Source: Rugamonas brunnea
GTDB taxonomy: Bacteria > Pseudomonadota > Gammaproteobacteria > Burkholderiales > Burkholderiaceae_D
Reading direction: 5' to 3'
Length of the DNA: 64,000 bases
NCBI RefSeq assembly: GCF_014042345.1
Contig: NZ_JACEZT010000001.1
Span: 620,001-684,000, forward strand
The notes under the pieces were generated by a model. The model was not told the DNA's origin. It saw only the letters and a list, made by a program, of their open reading frames with translations, and ran no database searches. Of this stretch, positions 16,357 to 25,708 are shown one piece after another. Both the position numbers and the translations under genes were made by a program. Each line of letters opens with the position of its first letter. Position 1 is the first letter of the stretch.

Positions 16357-16589
16357 ACCCGCCGCCCACGGACAGGCGGCGCGGCGCGCCGCTGTGGCTC
16401 ACCATCAGCCTGGCCCTGGTGCTGAAGGGCGCGCTGCTGTTCTGGCTGTGGCACGCCTTCTTCGCCCACCCGCAAGCCCAACACATGCGGATGCCCACCG
16501 CCCAGGTCCAGCAGCATTTGCTGGACGGCGCGCCGGCCTCCCTCCCCGCTTCCCCAACCTCCGAGATGAAAAATGACTCCGCTCGATGA
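16353..16589 (+). CDS. cydP: putative cytochrome bd small subunit CydP
   Basis: 78 residues, GTG start overlapping the regulator stop. One transmembrane helix (about 14-38: LWLTISLALVLKGALLFWLW) is followed by a polar Gln/His/Met-containing tail. Size, single helix and position directly before cydA fit the CydP family of proteobacteria. Its role is probably assembly or stability of the oxidase. Its end overlaps the cydA start by 17 bases. Confidence 0.78.
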   Translation: MNPPPTDRRRGAPLWLTISLALVLKGALLFWLWHAFFAHPQAQHMRMPTAQVQQHLLDGAPASLPASPTSEMKNDSAR

Positions 16590-18153
16590 TGTCGTCAGCC
16601 TGTCACGCCTGCAGTTCGCCGCGACAGCCATGTATCACTTCCTGTTCGTCCCGCTCACGCTGGGTTTGTCCTGGCTGCTGGTCATCATGGAATCCGTCTA
16701 TGTCATGACGGGCAAGGAAATCTACAAGGACATGACCCGCTTCTGGGGCAAACTGTTCGGTATCAACTTCGCCATGGGCGTAACCACCGGCATCACGCTG
16801 GAATTCCAGTTCGGCACCAACTGGGCCTATTACTCGCACTACGTGGGTGACATCTTCGGCACCCCGCTGGCGATCGAAGGCATGATGGCCTTCTTCCTCG
16901 AATCGACCTTCGTCGGCCTGTTCTTCTTCGGCTGGAACAAGCTGAGCAAGGTGCAGCACCTGGGCGTGACCTTCCTGGTCGCGTTCGGCTCCAGCCTGTC
17001 GGCCCTGTGGATCCTGATCGCCAATGGCTGGATGAATTACCCGGTCGGTGCGGAGTTCAATTACGACACCATGCGCATGGAGCTGGTCAGCATCGTCGAT
17101 GTGATCTTCAACCCGGTGGCGCAAGTGAAGTTCGTGCATACGGTGGCGGCCGGCTACGTGACGGCCTCCATGTTCGTGCTCGGCATTTCCGCGTTCTACC
17201 TGCTCAAGGCGCGCGACATCCCGTTCGCGCTGCGCTCGTTCGCCATCGCGGCCGGCTTCGGCCTGGCCTCGTCGCTGTCGGTGATCGTGCTGGGCGATGA
17301 ATCGGGCTACACGGCCGGTGAAGTGAACAAGGTCAAGCTGGCCGCCATCGAAGCGGAATGGGAGACGGAACCGGCGCCGGCCGGCATCACCGTCGTCGGC
17401 CTGCCCAACGACGCGGCCGAACGCACCGACTACGCCGTCAAGATCCCCTATGTGCTGGGCCTGATCGCCACCCGCTCGGCCGACAAGCAAGTGACCGGCA
17501 TCAAGCAACTGAAGCAGGAACACGCGGCCCGCATCCGGCGCGGCATGACGGCCTACGCGGCGCTGACCCGGCTCAAGGGCGGCGACACGTCGCCGGCCGC
17601 GCGCGCCGCCTTCGACGCCGTCAAGGCCGACCTCGGCTACGGCCTGCTGCTGAAGAAGTACACGCCCAACGTGACGGACGCCACCGACGAACAGATCCGG
17701 CTGGCCGTGAACGACACCATCCCCAAGGTGGCGCCGCTGTTCTGGTCGTTCCGCGCCATGGTGGGACTGGGCCTGCTGTTCCTGTTCATCTTCAGCAGCG
17801 CGTTCTACTTCCTGGTGCGCAAGCGGCTGGCCAAGCAACGCTGGCTGCTGCGGCTGGCCGTGTGCGCCATTCCGCTGCCGTGGCTGGCCGCCGAGCTGGG
17901 CTGGGTGGTGGCCGAATACGGCCGCCAGCCGTGGACCATCGCCGGCATCCTGCCCACCCATTTGTCGGCCTCGTCGCTGCAAGCGGGCAGCCTGTATTTC
18001 AGCCTGGCCGGCTTCATCGGTTTCTACACGCTGCTGCTGGTGATCGAAATGGGGCTGATGTTCAAGTTCGCGCGGCTGGGGCCAAGCAGCCTGCACACGG
18101 GCCAGTACCACTGGGAACAGGCAACACCAGCGGGCCACGCGCCTGCACACTAA
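16573..18153 (+). CDS. cydA: cytochrome bd ubiquinol oxidase subunit I
   Basis: 526 residues, close to E. coli CydA (522). Nine or so membrane helices. Haem ligand His at about 22 (AMYHFLFVPLTLG) and the GMMAFFLEST helix with conserved Glu are present. The extended periplasmic Q-loop carries a quinol-site insert, so it is the long-Q-loop type. The GRQPWTIAGILPTHLS segment near the C-terminus is diagnostic. It oxidises ubiquinol and reduces O2 with high affinity without pumping protons. Confidence 0.97.
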   Translation: MTPLDDVVSLSRLQFAATAMYHFLFVPLTLGLSWLLVIMESVYVMTGKEIYKDMTRFWGKLFGINFAMGVTTGITLEFQFGTNWAYYSHYVGDIFGTPLAIEGMMAFFLESTFVGLFFFGWNKLSKVQHLGVTFLVAFGSSLSALWILIANGWMNYPVGAEFNYDTMRMELVSIVDVIFNPVAQVKFVHTVAAGYVTASMFVLGISAFYLLKARDIPFALRSFAIAAGFGLASSLSVIVLGDESGYTAGEVNKVKLAAIEAEWETEPAPAGITVVGLPNDAAERTDYAVKIPYVLGLIATRSADKQVTGIKQLKQEHAARIRRGMTAYAALTRLKGGDTSPAARAAFDAVKADLGYGLLLKKYTPNVTDATDEQIRLAVNDTIPKVAPLFWSFRAMVGLGLLFLFIFSSAFYFLVRKRLAKQRWLLRLAVCAIPLPWLAAELGWVVAEYGRQPWTIAGILPTHLSASSLQAGSLYFSLAGFIGFYTLLLVIEMGLMFKFARLGPSSLHTGQYHWEQATPAGHAPAH

Positions 18154-18162
18154 GGAGCGACC

Positions 18163-19305
18163 ATGTTATTCGACTATCAAACCTACAAGATCATCTGGTG
18201 GTGCTTCGTCGGCGTGCTGTTGCTGGGCTTCGCGCTGACGGACGGCTTCGACTTCGGCGTCGGCATGTCGCTGCCCTTCCTGGGCCGCAATGACGGCGAA
18301 CGGCGCGTCATCATCAACACCATCGGCCCCACCTGGGAAGGCAACCAGACCTGGTTCATCGCGGCCGGCGGCACCGTGTTCGCGGCCTGGCCGCTGGTGT
18401 ACGCGGCCGCGTTCTCGGGCTTCTACATCGCCCTCATGCTGTGCCTGTTCGCGCTGTTCTTCCGTCCGGTCGGTTTCGACTACCGCAGCAAGCTGGCCGA
18501 CCCGCGCTGGCGCAACGCTTGGGACTGGGGCTTGTTCGCGGGCGGCATCGTGCCGCCGCTGATCTTCGGCGTGGCCTTCGGCAACCTGCTGCAAGGTGTG
18601 CCGTTCCAATACGACAGCACCATGCGCATGGAGTACTCGGGCAACTTCTTCCAGCTGCTCAATCCCTTCGGCCTGCTGGCCGGCCTGCTCAGCGTAGCCA
18701 TGCTGGCCATGCACGGCGCCACCTTCCTGCAGCAGAAGACGGACGGCGCCATCGCCCACCGCGCCCGCGCGCTGGCCATCGCGGCCGCCGTCGTCACGAT
18801 GGCGCTGTTCGCGGCCGGCGGCGTGTGGGTGGCGCACGGCATAGCCGGCTATCGCATCGCCGCCATGCCCGATGCCAACACCGCCTTCATGCCCGTCGCC
18901 AAGACGGTGACGCGGGCCACGGGCGCGTGGCTGGACAACTATGCACGCTGGCCGCTGACGCGCGCCTTCCCCGTCGCCGCGTTCGCCGGCGCGGCCCTGG
19001 TCATCGTGCTGAGCCTGCTGCGCCGGACGGTGGCGGCCTTCCTGGCCAGCGGCCTGACGGTGGCGGCCATCATCCTGACGGCGGGCGCGGCCATGTTCCC
19101 CTTCGTGCTGCCCTCCTCGCTGGCGCCGGGCAGCAGCCTGACGGCCTGGGACGCCGTGGCCAGCCACAAGAGCCTGGCCGTGATGTTCTGGGTGGTGGTG
19201 ATCATGCTGCCCATCGTGGTCAGCTACACGGGCTGGGTCTACCGCGTGGTGCGCGGCAAGGTCACGCTGGAACACATCCGCGACAACCAACACACGGCAT
19301 ACTGA
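18163..19305 (+). CDS. cydB: cytochrome bd ubiquinol oxidase subunit II
   Basis: 380 residues, eight predicted membrane helices. N-terminal [27 protein letters not shown] and the [11 protein letters not shown] motif are typical of CydB. It pairs with CydA. Starts 9 bases after cydA with a AAGGAG site. Confidence 0.97.
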   Translation: MLFDYQTYKIIWWCFVGVLLLGFALTDGFDFGVGMSLPFLGRNDGERRVIINTIGPTWEGNQTWFIAAGGTVFAAWPLVYAAAFSGFYIALMLCLFALFFRPVGFDYRSKLADPRWRNAWDWGLFAGGIVPPLIFGVAFGNLLQGVPFQYDSTMRMEYSGNFFQLLNPFGLLAGLLSVAMLAMHGATFLQQKTDGAIAHRARALAIAAAVVTMALFAAGGVWVAHGIAGYRIAAMPDANTAFMPVAKTVTRATGAWLDNYARWPLTRAFPVAAFAGAALVIVLSLLRRTVAAFLASGLTVAAIILTAGAAMFPFVLPSSLAPGSSLTAWDAVASHKSLAVMFWVVVIMLPIVVSYTGWVYRVVRGKVTLEHIRDNQHTAY

Positions 19306-19317
19306 AAGGACAACATC

Positions 19318-19467
19318 ATGTGGTATTTCACCTGGATACTGGGCTTGGGGCTGGCGCTGTCGGCCGCCATCATCAACGTCATGTGGCTGGAAGCCCACTA
19401 CGCGTTCGGCCAGCGCGACGAGGACAGCACGCGCGCCAGCTTCGAGCGCGCGCGCGAACGGCCATAA
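19318..19467 (+). CDS. cydX: cytochrome bd small subunit CydX
   Basis: A 49-codon gene beginning MWYFTWILGLGLALSAA, the recognisable CydX start, 12 bases after cydB with an AAAGGA site. One transmembrane helix (about 3-22) is followed by a polar tail rich in Arg, Glu and Asp. CydX holds the haems in place and is needed for full oxidase activity. The tail is longer than that of E. coli CydX (37 residues). Confidence 0.92.
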   Translation: MWYFTWILGLGLALSAAIINVMWLEAHYAFGQRDEDSTRASFERARERP

Positions 19468-19568
19468 GAAGTCGTTACGACATGGCCATGGCCAGGCGTG
19501 GCGCCGAAGACAGTGCGCTCGCACGGCATGGCACTGCAATGACGCCACGGGCTTGTTGAAGCGACTTC
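19468..19568. repeat. type B palindromic element, copy 1
   Basis: A 101-base element that begins the base after the cydX stop and ends on the last base of the convergent cho stop codon. Tips are perfect complements (GAAGTCG with CGACTTC) within 25-base imperfect arms. Read on the reverse strand it is about three quarters identical to the element at 21045-21145, with base changes that keep the tips paired. The interior holds nested smaller hairpins. Confidence 0.85.
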
Positions 19569-20425
19569 TAGGGTAGCTCCAGCGTCAGGCCGCCTTGCAA
19601 CAGCGGCCTGACGAGGATCTGGTACACATCGAAATCGAACTGCGGCGCGGCCATGCTGCGGCGCCGCCCCTTGCCGCGCGGCCCCAGGTAGCACCAGTGG
19701 TCGACCACGTGCACCTGGCGCACGCCATCCGACTGCTCGACAATGCCGACAGCGCCCGCGAACGGCCACGGCGCGATGTGCAAGGGCTCCAGCGCGGCCC
19801 GTATCCGCGCGCCGTGCGCCTCCACGCTCTCGGCGCCGACACACACGCCGCCGCAACGGCGCAACTGGCGCGCGAAGCACGCGCGGCCGCGCGCCACTTT
19901 CTCCAATCCCAGCACAGCGCAGCACAGGCCGGCGCGATCGGCCACGTCGCGCAACGTCTCCATGGCGCTGGCGCGGGTGCCGAACAGGCCATACAAACCT
20001 TGCGTGCGCGCGAAATCGACCTCGCTCGAGAAGACGACTTCGGGCAGATTGCCCACCATGCGCAACGAGCACATGTCGCGCAAGCCGCGCAGTTGCTGGT
20101 TGAACGGCGGCTGCAACTGCTTGATCAACTGCGATTCGCGCAACAGCGCGCCGATCTCCCCGCCCGTGCATTCAAAATCCACGCGGCGGCTGCATTGCAG
20201 CAGCCGGCCCTCCTCGGGCGTGCGCAAGTGGCTGAGCACACGCTGGCGGATGTTGACGCTCTTGCCCACGTACAGCGCCTCGCCGTCGTCATCGCGAAAG
20301 ACATAGATGCCGGGCTGGGACGGCAAGGCGTCGAGGCTGGCACGGTCGATGTGCTTGGGGTAGACGAAGGGAATGACGGGATCGCCGTGGATCAGCAAGC
20401 CCAGGGAATTGACATGGGTACGCAT
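19568..20425 (-). CDS. cho: Cho-type GIY-YIG endonuclease (UvrC homologue)
   Basis: 285 residues. The GIY-YIG nuclease domain is near residues 35-115: GIYVFRDDDGEALYVGKSV with downstream Arg and Glu (LLRESQLIKQLQPPFN). Length and lack of HhH and endonuclease V-like domains match Cho (about 295), which makes the 3' incision in UvrAB-marked DNA at bulky lesions. A Cys-rich segment (AGLCCAVLGLEKVARGRACFARQLRRCGGVC, central half) may be structural. Divergent from the metallopeptidase gene. Confidence 0.85.
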   Translation of the reverse strand: MRTHVNSLGLLIHGDPVIPFVYPKHIDRASLDALPSQPGIYVFRDDDGEALYVGKSVNIRQRVLSHLRTPEEGRLLQCSRRVDFECTGGEIGALLRESQLIKQLQPPFNQQLRGLRDMCSLRMVGNLPEVVFSSEVDFARTQGLYGLFGTRASAMETLRDVADRAGLCCAVLGLEKVARGRACFARQLRRCGGVCVGAESVEAHGARIRAALEPLHIAPWPFAGAVGIVEQSDGVRQVHVVDHWCYLGPRGKGRRRSMAAPQFDFDVYQILVRPLLQGGLTLELP

Positions 20426-20534
20426 GGAGATGAAGTGCGGGACGACCGGAACGGAAGAGATACGGCCTCATCATACGGCGTTTCCGGCGTCTGTGGTATA
20501 TTTCCGCCTCCCCCGCCCGCTCGTGCCGCTCACC

Positions 20535-21044
20535 ATGTCCGCCCTCAAGTACCTCAGCGCCTATTCCGAACAGACCCAGCACCAGGTATCGCAACTGATC
20601 GCGCAAAACCGCTTGGGCGAAGTGCTGCTCAAGCGCTATCCGAAGGCGCACGACATCCGCACCGACAAGGCGCTGTACCAATACGTGCAAGAATTGAAAA
20701 CTGAACACTTGCGCAACGCGGAACCGATCAACAAGGTGGAATTCGACAGCAAGATCCACGTGATCAACCACGCGCTGGGTTTGCACACGTCGATCTCGCG
20801 CGTGCAGGGCGGCAAACTCAAGGCCAAGCACGAGATCCGCGTCGCCACCGTGTTCAAGGAAGTGCCGCTGGAATTCCTGCGCATGATCGCCGTCCACGAG
20901 CTAGCGCACGTGAAGGAAAAGCAGCACGACAAGGCGTTCTACAAGCTGTGCACCTACATGGAACCGAACTACCACCAGTACGAGTTCGACCTGCGGCTGT
21001 ACCTGACCCAGCTCGACACGGCCGGCCAGCGGCTCTGGTCTTAA
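20535..21044 (+). CDS. YgjP-type zinc metallopeptidase domain protein (DUF45)
   Basis: 169 residues from ATG at 20535. Zinc motif HELAHVKEKQH (HExxH, plus a third ligand in QHDKAFY) lies in the last third, with the usual YgjP pattern IAVHELAH. The upstream in-frame ORF extension lacks family similarity. YgjP proteins are cytoplasmic metallopeptidase-like proteins of unknown substrate. Its stop is directly followed by palindrome B2. Confidence 0.85.
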   Translation: MSALKYLSAYSEQTQHQVSQLIAQNRLGEVLLKRYPKAHDIRTDKALYQYVQELKTEHLRNAEPINKVEFDSKIHVINHALGLHTSISRVQGGKLKAKHEIRVATVFKEVPLEFLRMIAVHELAHVKEKQHDKAFYKLCTYMEPNYHQYEFDLRLYLTQLDTAGQRLWS

Positions 21045-21145
21045 GAGGCTGCTTCAACAAGCCCGTGGCTTCGTTGTGGCGCCTCGCCGTGCACATGCAC
21101 TGTCTTCGTCGCCACGCCTTGCCACGGTCATGTTGAACCAGCCTC
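21045..21145. repeat. type B palindromic element, copy 2
   Basis: Exactly 101 bases, beginning the base after the metallopeptidase stop and ending on the last base of the convergent LOG-protein stop. Tips GAGGCTG and CAGCCTC are exact complements; arms 21045-21069 and 21121-21145 pair with few mismatches. The interior contains nested hairpins such as GTGCACATGCAC. It shares a 24-base identical block with the copy at 52948. Confidence 0.88.
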
Positions 21146-21702
21146 TATGCAGCGGCGGCGTGGCGTGCGCGCAGGCGTTGCACCAGCGCTTGCGGATCGG
21201 AATCCACCATCATCAGGGCCGCGTGCTGCGGGCGGATGAAGCCTTCGCCGCTGGCGTGGCCGATGAAACCCATCAGGCCGTCGTAGAAACCGTCCACGTT
21301 GAGCAGCCCGACCGGCTTGGCATGGATGCCCAGCTGTGACCACGTCAACATCTCGAATAACTCCTCCAGCGTGCCCAGGCCGCCCGGCATGGCGATGAAG
21401 CCGTCGGCCAGCTTGGCCATCATGGCCTTGCGCTCGTGCATGTCCTTGACGATGAACTGGCGCGTCAGCCCCATGTGGCCTACTTCACGCTCCATCAGCG
21501 CGGTCGGGATCACGCCCGTCACGTCGCCGCCCAGGCGCAGCACCTCGTCGGCGATGATGCCCATCAGGCCCACGTTGCCACCGCCGTACACCAGCGCGAT
21601 GTTGTCCTCGACCAGCGCGCGGCCCAGCGCGCGGGCCGCGTCCGCATAACGGGGGCTGGCGCCGGGGTTGGCGCCGCAGTACACACAGATCGCTTTTGTC
21701 AC
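21145..21702 (-). CDS. LOG family protein (cytokinin riboside phosphoribohydrolase-like)
   Basis: 185 residues of the TIGR00730 / LOG Rossmann family. Motifs: VYGGGNVGLMG and PGGLGTLEE, the nucleotide- and catalysis-linked signatures. LOG enzymes cleave N6-modified AMP to the base and ribose 5-phosphate; bacterial versions often act on AMP or related nucleotides. Starts 6 bases after the TPR protein gene ends; co-transcribed. Confidence 0.9.
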   Translation of the reverse strand: MTKAICVYCGANPGASPRYADAARALGRALVEDNIALVYGGGNVGLMGIIADEVLRLGGDVTGVIPTALMEREVGHMGLTRQFIVKDMHERKAMMAKLADGFIAMPGGLGTLEELFEMLTWSQLGIHAKPVGLLNVDGFYDGLMGFIGHASGEGFIRPQHAALMMVDSDPQALVQRLRARHAAAA

Positions 21703-21708
21703 AGCGGA

Positions 21709-22482
21709 TTAATCCTCAAGTTCCTCTTTCGCCAGTTCCACGTCCAGCCGCTCCATCGCATCGCGCGGTTCGCAGGCGGCCGCGGCCTCGTACAGGCCGA
21801 CGGCTTCGTCCATCTTCTTTTTACCGTCGAGCATGACCAAGGCGTTAGCATACTCGATGCGAGCAATGGCCGAGTCGGGATTGAGTTCCAGCGCCTTCTT
21901 GAAGTGCTTGAAGCCCTCTTCCTTCTTCACGCCGTAGGTCAGGCCGCCGATCATGGCGCCCACCTTGTCGATGATCTCGCTGTGGTAGGTGCCCAGCGCG
22001 ATGTGCGCGTCCGCATGCTTGGGCGCCAGCTTGAGCGTGGTGTCCAGGCTGTGCTTGACCTTGGCGCCCACGCCCTGGGCCAGCGCCTTGACCACGGAGA
22101 TGCCCTGGGCATAGCGGCCCAGCGCGTAGGCATGCCAGTAGTAACCGGCCGCGTTGTCAGGCTGCTCCTGCTGCTGGCGCTCGCAGCGCTCGGCCACTTC
22201 CTCGAAGGTGGCGATCTTTTTCTTCTCGCTCTTTTCCAGGTAGGTGGCGTACATGCAAGTCGCCTTGTGCGCCACGGAGTAACCGTCCACACCCACGTCC
22301 AGCCCGATCTGGGTGGCGCGCTCGAAATCGCCCGCATGGAAGGCGATCCACGCCTCGACCAGGCGCGCGTCTTTGGGGAACGGTTCCGCATCGCCCACGT
22401 GCAAACGGGCCCAGTTCTTTTTCAGGCTGGCGGCCGTGTACACATAAGCATCGTCAGGATGCGGGAATTTACTCCATGCCAT
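21709..22482 (-). CDS. tetratricopeptide repeat protein
   Basis: 257 residues without signal peptide. Helical repeats are visible from about residue 85 (Tyr/Ala-rich pairs, then ALELNPDSAIARIEYANALVML near 190-215), as in TPR solenoids. The rest shows no catalytic motif. Cytoplasmic, protein-protein interaction role likely. Precedes the LOG gene by 6 bases and follows the TetR gene by 29. Confidence 0.7.
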   Translation of the reverse strand: MAWSKFPHPDDAYVYTAASLKKNWARLHVGDAEPFPKDARLVEAWIAFHAGDFERATQIGLDVGVDGYSVAHKATCMYATYLEKSEKKKIATFEEVAERCERQQQEQPDNAAGYYWHAYALGRYAQGISVVKALAQGVGAKVKHSLDTTLKLAPKHADAHIALGTYHSEIIDKVGAMIGGLTYGVKKEEGFKHFKKALELNPDSAIARIEYANALVMLDGKKKMDEAVGLYEAAAACEPRDAMERLDVELAKEELED

Positions 22483-22511
22483 AGTTTTCTCCGAGAGTTA
22501 TTTCGATTTTT

Positions 22512-23177
22512 TTATTTCAACTTCTTCAAATATTCTTCAGACAACTTCTGGAACAGCACGCTGGTTTCGCCGCGCAGGTAGGGGCCGATCTGCGACAGCA
22601 CCTGGTAGCAGCCGCGCGCCAGCGCGTCCGCCATCGATTGCTGCTCCGTGTATTTGCGCGGGTTGCGCACGTATTCATACGACAGCCAATAGGTCGCCAC
22701 CACCACCATGTTGGTGGCCATGGCGTCGATGGCCACGTCGCTCGCCTCCATCGACTGTTCGCTGCGCAAGTCTTCGCACAACTGCTTGGCCACCTTGATC
22801 TTGTGCGCCAGGATTTGCTTGAAATGCAGTTCCAGTTTGCGGTTGCGCGACAACAGGTCATTCAGGTCGCGGTAAAAGAAACGGTAACGCCAGATCAATT
22901 CGAACATCAGGTGCAAATACAGCCACACGTCCTCGATATTCGAACGGCGGCCATCGGGCACGGTCAGGATGCGTTCGATTTCCGCCTCGAATTGCGAAAA
23001 GATCGAATTGACGATGTCGTCCTTGTTGCGGAAGTGGTAGTACAGATTTCCTGGCGAGATATTCATCTCCTCGGCTATCACGGTGGTCGTGATATTCGGC
23101 TCGCCAAATTCGTTAAATAAGCGCAGCGATAATTCCAGGATGCGTTCTCGGGTGCGGCGGGGAGCTTTTTGTAGCAT
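22512..23177 (-). CDS. TetR family transcriptional regulator
   Basis: 221 residues from ATG at 23177. The DNA-binding helix-turn-helix is at about residues 10-50 (TTTVIAEEMNISPGNLYYHFRNKDDI), with an all-helical ligand domain behind. Ends in a Lys-rich tail. It lies between the patatin and TPR genes on the same strand. The FadR-like context (phospholipase, fatty-acid style neighbours) hints at lipid signals, but this is inference. Confidence 0.88.
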   Translation of the reverse strand: MLQKAPRRTRERILELSLRLFNEFGEPNITTTVIAEEMNISPGNLYYHFRNKDDIVNSIFSQFEAEIERILTVPDGRRSNIEDVWLYLHLMFELIWRYRFFYRDLNDLLSRNRKLELHFKQILAHKIKVAKQLCEDLRSEQSMEASDVAIDAMATNMVVVATYWLSYEYVRNPRKYTEQQSMADALARGCYQVLSQIGPYLRGETSVLFQKLSEEYLKKLK

Positions 23178-23229
23178 AGCAGGCGATCTCTCTTTATTCT
23201 CCTGCAAGCATAACACCGAAGCTGCTACT

Positions 23230-24507
23230 TTAGAAACTGCCGTGCGTTGGATGGCCATGGACTACTTTTAAATACCGTTCGAGGTCGTTCAACACATTGT
23301 CCAGCCGCGTGGTGGCTTTGCGGGCCGGTTTCTGGCTCACCAGGCTCAGGCTGGTGTCGCTGAGCACGGACAACTTGAGGCGCATGCCATGGCGCGCCAG
23401 CTTGGGCGCCAGCTTTTCACGCTGCTCCCACAGCATCAAACGCGTGTTCTGGTACGCCTGCTCGCACATGCGGCGGCGGTTGTTGTAGCTGAAAATGTTG
23501 GTGAAAAACAGCTCCGCGTCGTCCTCGCTGGGCTGGAACAGCAAGATGTCGACGTCCGGGTGGCTGATCTGGTAGCTGGCCAGGCCCGTCTCCAGCCGCG
23601 AATGCAGGATGGAGCGCAAGGTCTGCGACAACACATCGAGCAAGCCGCCATTGGCCAGCTTGCGCGCGCCCTCCTGGAAGCGGGCGTTGTAGGGCACGAT
23701 GGGATTCACGCACAGCAGCAGGTCCACACCCTCCTCCAGCGCGATGGAGGCGTGCATGGTCTTGCGCAGAGCGCCATCGACGAAATGGTGACCATCGACT
23801 TCCACCGGCGGGAACAGACCGGGTACGGCCGAACTGGCCTGCACGGCGACCGAGATCGGCGTTTTGTCCCAGCCCGGCGTGCCGAAGCGCACCGCCTTGC
23901 CCGTGTCGAGATCGGTGGCCACGATCACGAGCTTGCGACGCAGCTTGCGGAAGTCGTTGCTGCGGCCGGCCTGGGAAAACGTGGCGGCCAGGAAGTCGCC
24001 GATGGCGTCGCCCGAGAAGAAGCCGGCCGGCAGCAATTCCTTCAGGCGCTCGAACGACGCGGCCAGCGTGCCGCGCCGGCTCAGATAATGGAACAGCCCG
24101 CTCGCGAACAGGCCAGGCGCGGCGCTCATGCGTTTGCCGAATTCCTTCAGGGCCGGCCGCAACAAGGTTTCCGGCTTGAACAGGATGGCGCCATCGACGG
24201 CGTCCACATCGCTTTCAATGAACAGCCGGCACATCTGGTGCGGCGTGACGCCATTGGCCAGGCCGGCGGCGATGATGCCGCCCGCGCTCACGCCCACATA
24301 GATCTTCGCGTCGTTCAGGTCCAGTCCCTCGACGGCCTCTTCCAGCGCCGCCAGTGCGCCGATTTCATACACGGCGGCCAGCGGCCCGCCGCCGGCCAGC
24401 GCCAGGCCGATGCGGGGCTTGGGCGGCGTTGCGCGGGACGCCCGGCGCGGCGCGGCGGCGCCCGCGCGGCGGGTGGACTTGCTAGGTGTTGCGGCAATCT
24501 TGGGCAT
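23230..24507 (-). CDS. patatin-like phospholipase
   Basis: 425 residues. Patatin fold with oxyanion loop GGGPLAAVYE (39-48), nucleophile Ser74 in GVSAGG, and the catalytic Asp244 in FVDGALRK, forming a Ser-Asp dyad. No Sec signal; the N-terminus is basic and Ala-rich (1-30). The enzyme hydrolyses acyl ester bonds of phospholipids. A downstream C-terminal helical region (about 330-425) is of unknown role. Separated from the next gene upstream by a terminator. Confidence 0.88.
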   Translation of the reverse strand: MPKIAATPSKSTRRAGAAAPRRASRATPPKPRIGLALAGGGPLAAVYEIGALAALEEAVEGLDLNDAKIYVGVSAGGIIAAGLANGVTPHQMCRLFIESDVDAVDGAILFKPETLLRPALKEFGKRMSAAPGLFASGLFHYLSRRGTLAASFERLKELLPAGFFSGDAIGDFLAATFSQAGRSNDFRKLRRKLVIVATDLDTGKAVRFGTPGWDKTPISVAVQASSAVPGLFPPVEVDGHHFVDGALRKTMHASIALEEGVDLLLCVNPIVPYNARFQEGARKLANGGLLDVLSQTLRSILHSRLETGLASYQISHPDVDILLFQPSEDDAELFFTNIFSYNNRRRMCEQAYQNTRLMLWEQREKLAPKLARHGMRLKLSVLSDTSLSLVSQKPARKATTRLDNVLNDLERYLKVVHGHPTHGSF

Positions 24508-24592
24508 GGCAGTACAACGATTCTTCAGGTGTTACCGGCAATACGTGCTGGTGGCGTCTTGCTATGCCACAAGTGTGAGGACGATACTCGAC

Positions 24593-24621
24593 AAAAAAAA
24601 GGCCTGCGCACCGCACAAGCC
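24593..24621 (-). terminator. rho-independent terminator of the PhaF-like gene
   Basis: On the reverse strand GGCTTGTGC and GCGCAGGCC pair (two wobble pairs) around GGT, followed by eight T residues. It lies 127 bases after the stop of the PhaF-like gene. Confidence 0.8.
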
Positions 24622-24627
24622 CCGATA

Positions 24628-24651
24628 TTGCTACCGATGTTGCTACCGATG
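24628..24651. repeat. short tandem repeat
   Basis: TTGCTACCGATG occurs twice in tandem (24628 and 24640), with degenerate TTGCT units continuing to about 24668. It lies between the PhaF-like gene and its terminator. Confidence 0.6.
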
Positions 24652-24747
24652 TTGCTTCAATTGTTGCTACATCTGCGTTCCCCCCGGACCCGGCCCGTGC
24701 ACAGGCCGGGGTGAGGACCGAGGGGAATCGGCGCCGTGTCCGCTGTC

Positions 24748-25512
24748 TCAGGCCGCTGGCGTTTCCGTCGGGGCAGTGGCGTTGACGGCGGCGACCACAG
24801 GCTTCTTGGCCTCGGCGGCCGCTTTCACGGAAGCGACGGTCGGAAAGCTGATGGCGGCCTTGGCGGCAGGTTTGGCGGCGGCCTTAGGGGCGGCCTTGGC
24901 AGCTGGCTTGGCTTTCGCTGCAGGCTTGGCGGCGGCTTTCGCTGCGGGTTTGGCGGCGGCTTTTGCAGCAGGCTTGGCGGCAGCTTTCGGTGCGGCCTTG
25001 GCGGCTGGCTTGGCGGCAGCTTTCGCGGCTGGCTTGGCGACGGCCTTGGCGGCAGGCTTCTTGGCGGCGGCCGCTTTCGGCTCGGCCTTGGCGGCTGGCA
25101 GCTTCTTGCCGGTCAGTTGCTCAACGGCCTTGCTCAGTTGTTCCACGCGCTTGCTCAGGGTTTGCACGTCCTTGCTGGTAGGTACGCCGATCGAGCTCAG
25201 GGCACGCGCCACGCGCTCTTCGAACACCTGCTCCAGCTTGTCCCACGAACCGGCCGCTTGCTTGCCCATGCCATCGGCCAGGCCGCTGACGGTGTCACGC
25301 ACATCCGATACTTTTTCTTCTGCCAGGCTACGGGTACGCTTTTGCAGCTCGGTGCCTTCCTTGACCAGCTTGGCGAACACACGGCCGCCTTCTTCCTGTG
25401 CCTTGGCGAAAGCGCCCAGACCGGCTTGCCAGATTTGCTGGGCCGAGTTACGCACGGCGTTTGCCAGTTGTTTGTCGTCGTCTTTTGCCAGAGTCTTCAG
25501 TTTCTTTACCAT
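24748..25512 (-). CDS. PhaF-like phasin with histone H1-like tail
   Basis: 254 residues from the ATG at 25512, which has an AGGAG site 9 bases upstream (earlier in-frame ATGs at 25536 and 25572 lack one). Residues 1-110 form a phasin domain with a coiled coil (LSKRVEQLSKAVEQL near 115-130). Residues about 130-225 are tandem KPAAKAA-type repeats like histone H1 and PhaF of pseudomonads. PhaF-type proteins link polyhydroxyalkanoate granules to DNA and aid their segregation. The repeats vary between copies. Ends with a less ordered tail. Confidence 0.85.
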   Translation of the reverse strand: MVKKLKTLAKDDDKQLANAVRNSAQQIWQAGLGAFAKAQEEGGRVFAKLVKEGTELQKRTRSLAEEKVSDVRDTVSGLADGMGKQAAGSWDKLEQVFEERVARALSSIGVPTSKDVQTLSKRVEQLSKAVEQLTGKKLPAAKAEPKAAAAKKPAAKAVAKPAAKAAAKPAAKAAPKAAAKPAAKAAAKPAAKAAAKPAAKAKPAAKAAPKAAAKPAAKAAISFPTVASVKAAAEAKKPVVAAVNATAPTETPAA

Positions 25513-25708
25513 GGTGCGCTCCTGTTTGTTTTTCATTGATTCGGATTTACATAATTTCATTTTAGACAGCAAAACTAGAGACGTGATTCTAATGCGATAG
25601 AGCTGCCGTTCTAATGTGTCTCGCCCTTAAAACACGGCACTTGCCAATCATAAGCGGGCCTGTAATGATGCGGCAGCGGATTACCAAAAACACAAAAGGA
25701 GAAGTCGA

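Noticed and set aside
24689..24710. CCCGGCC/GGCCGGG hairpin before the PhaF-like gene stop as a terminator
   Set aside because: It has no T-run on either strand, and a better terminator with eight T lies at 24593-24621.
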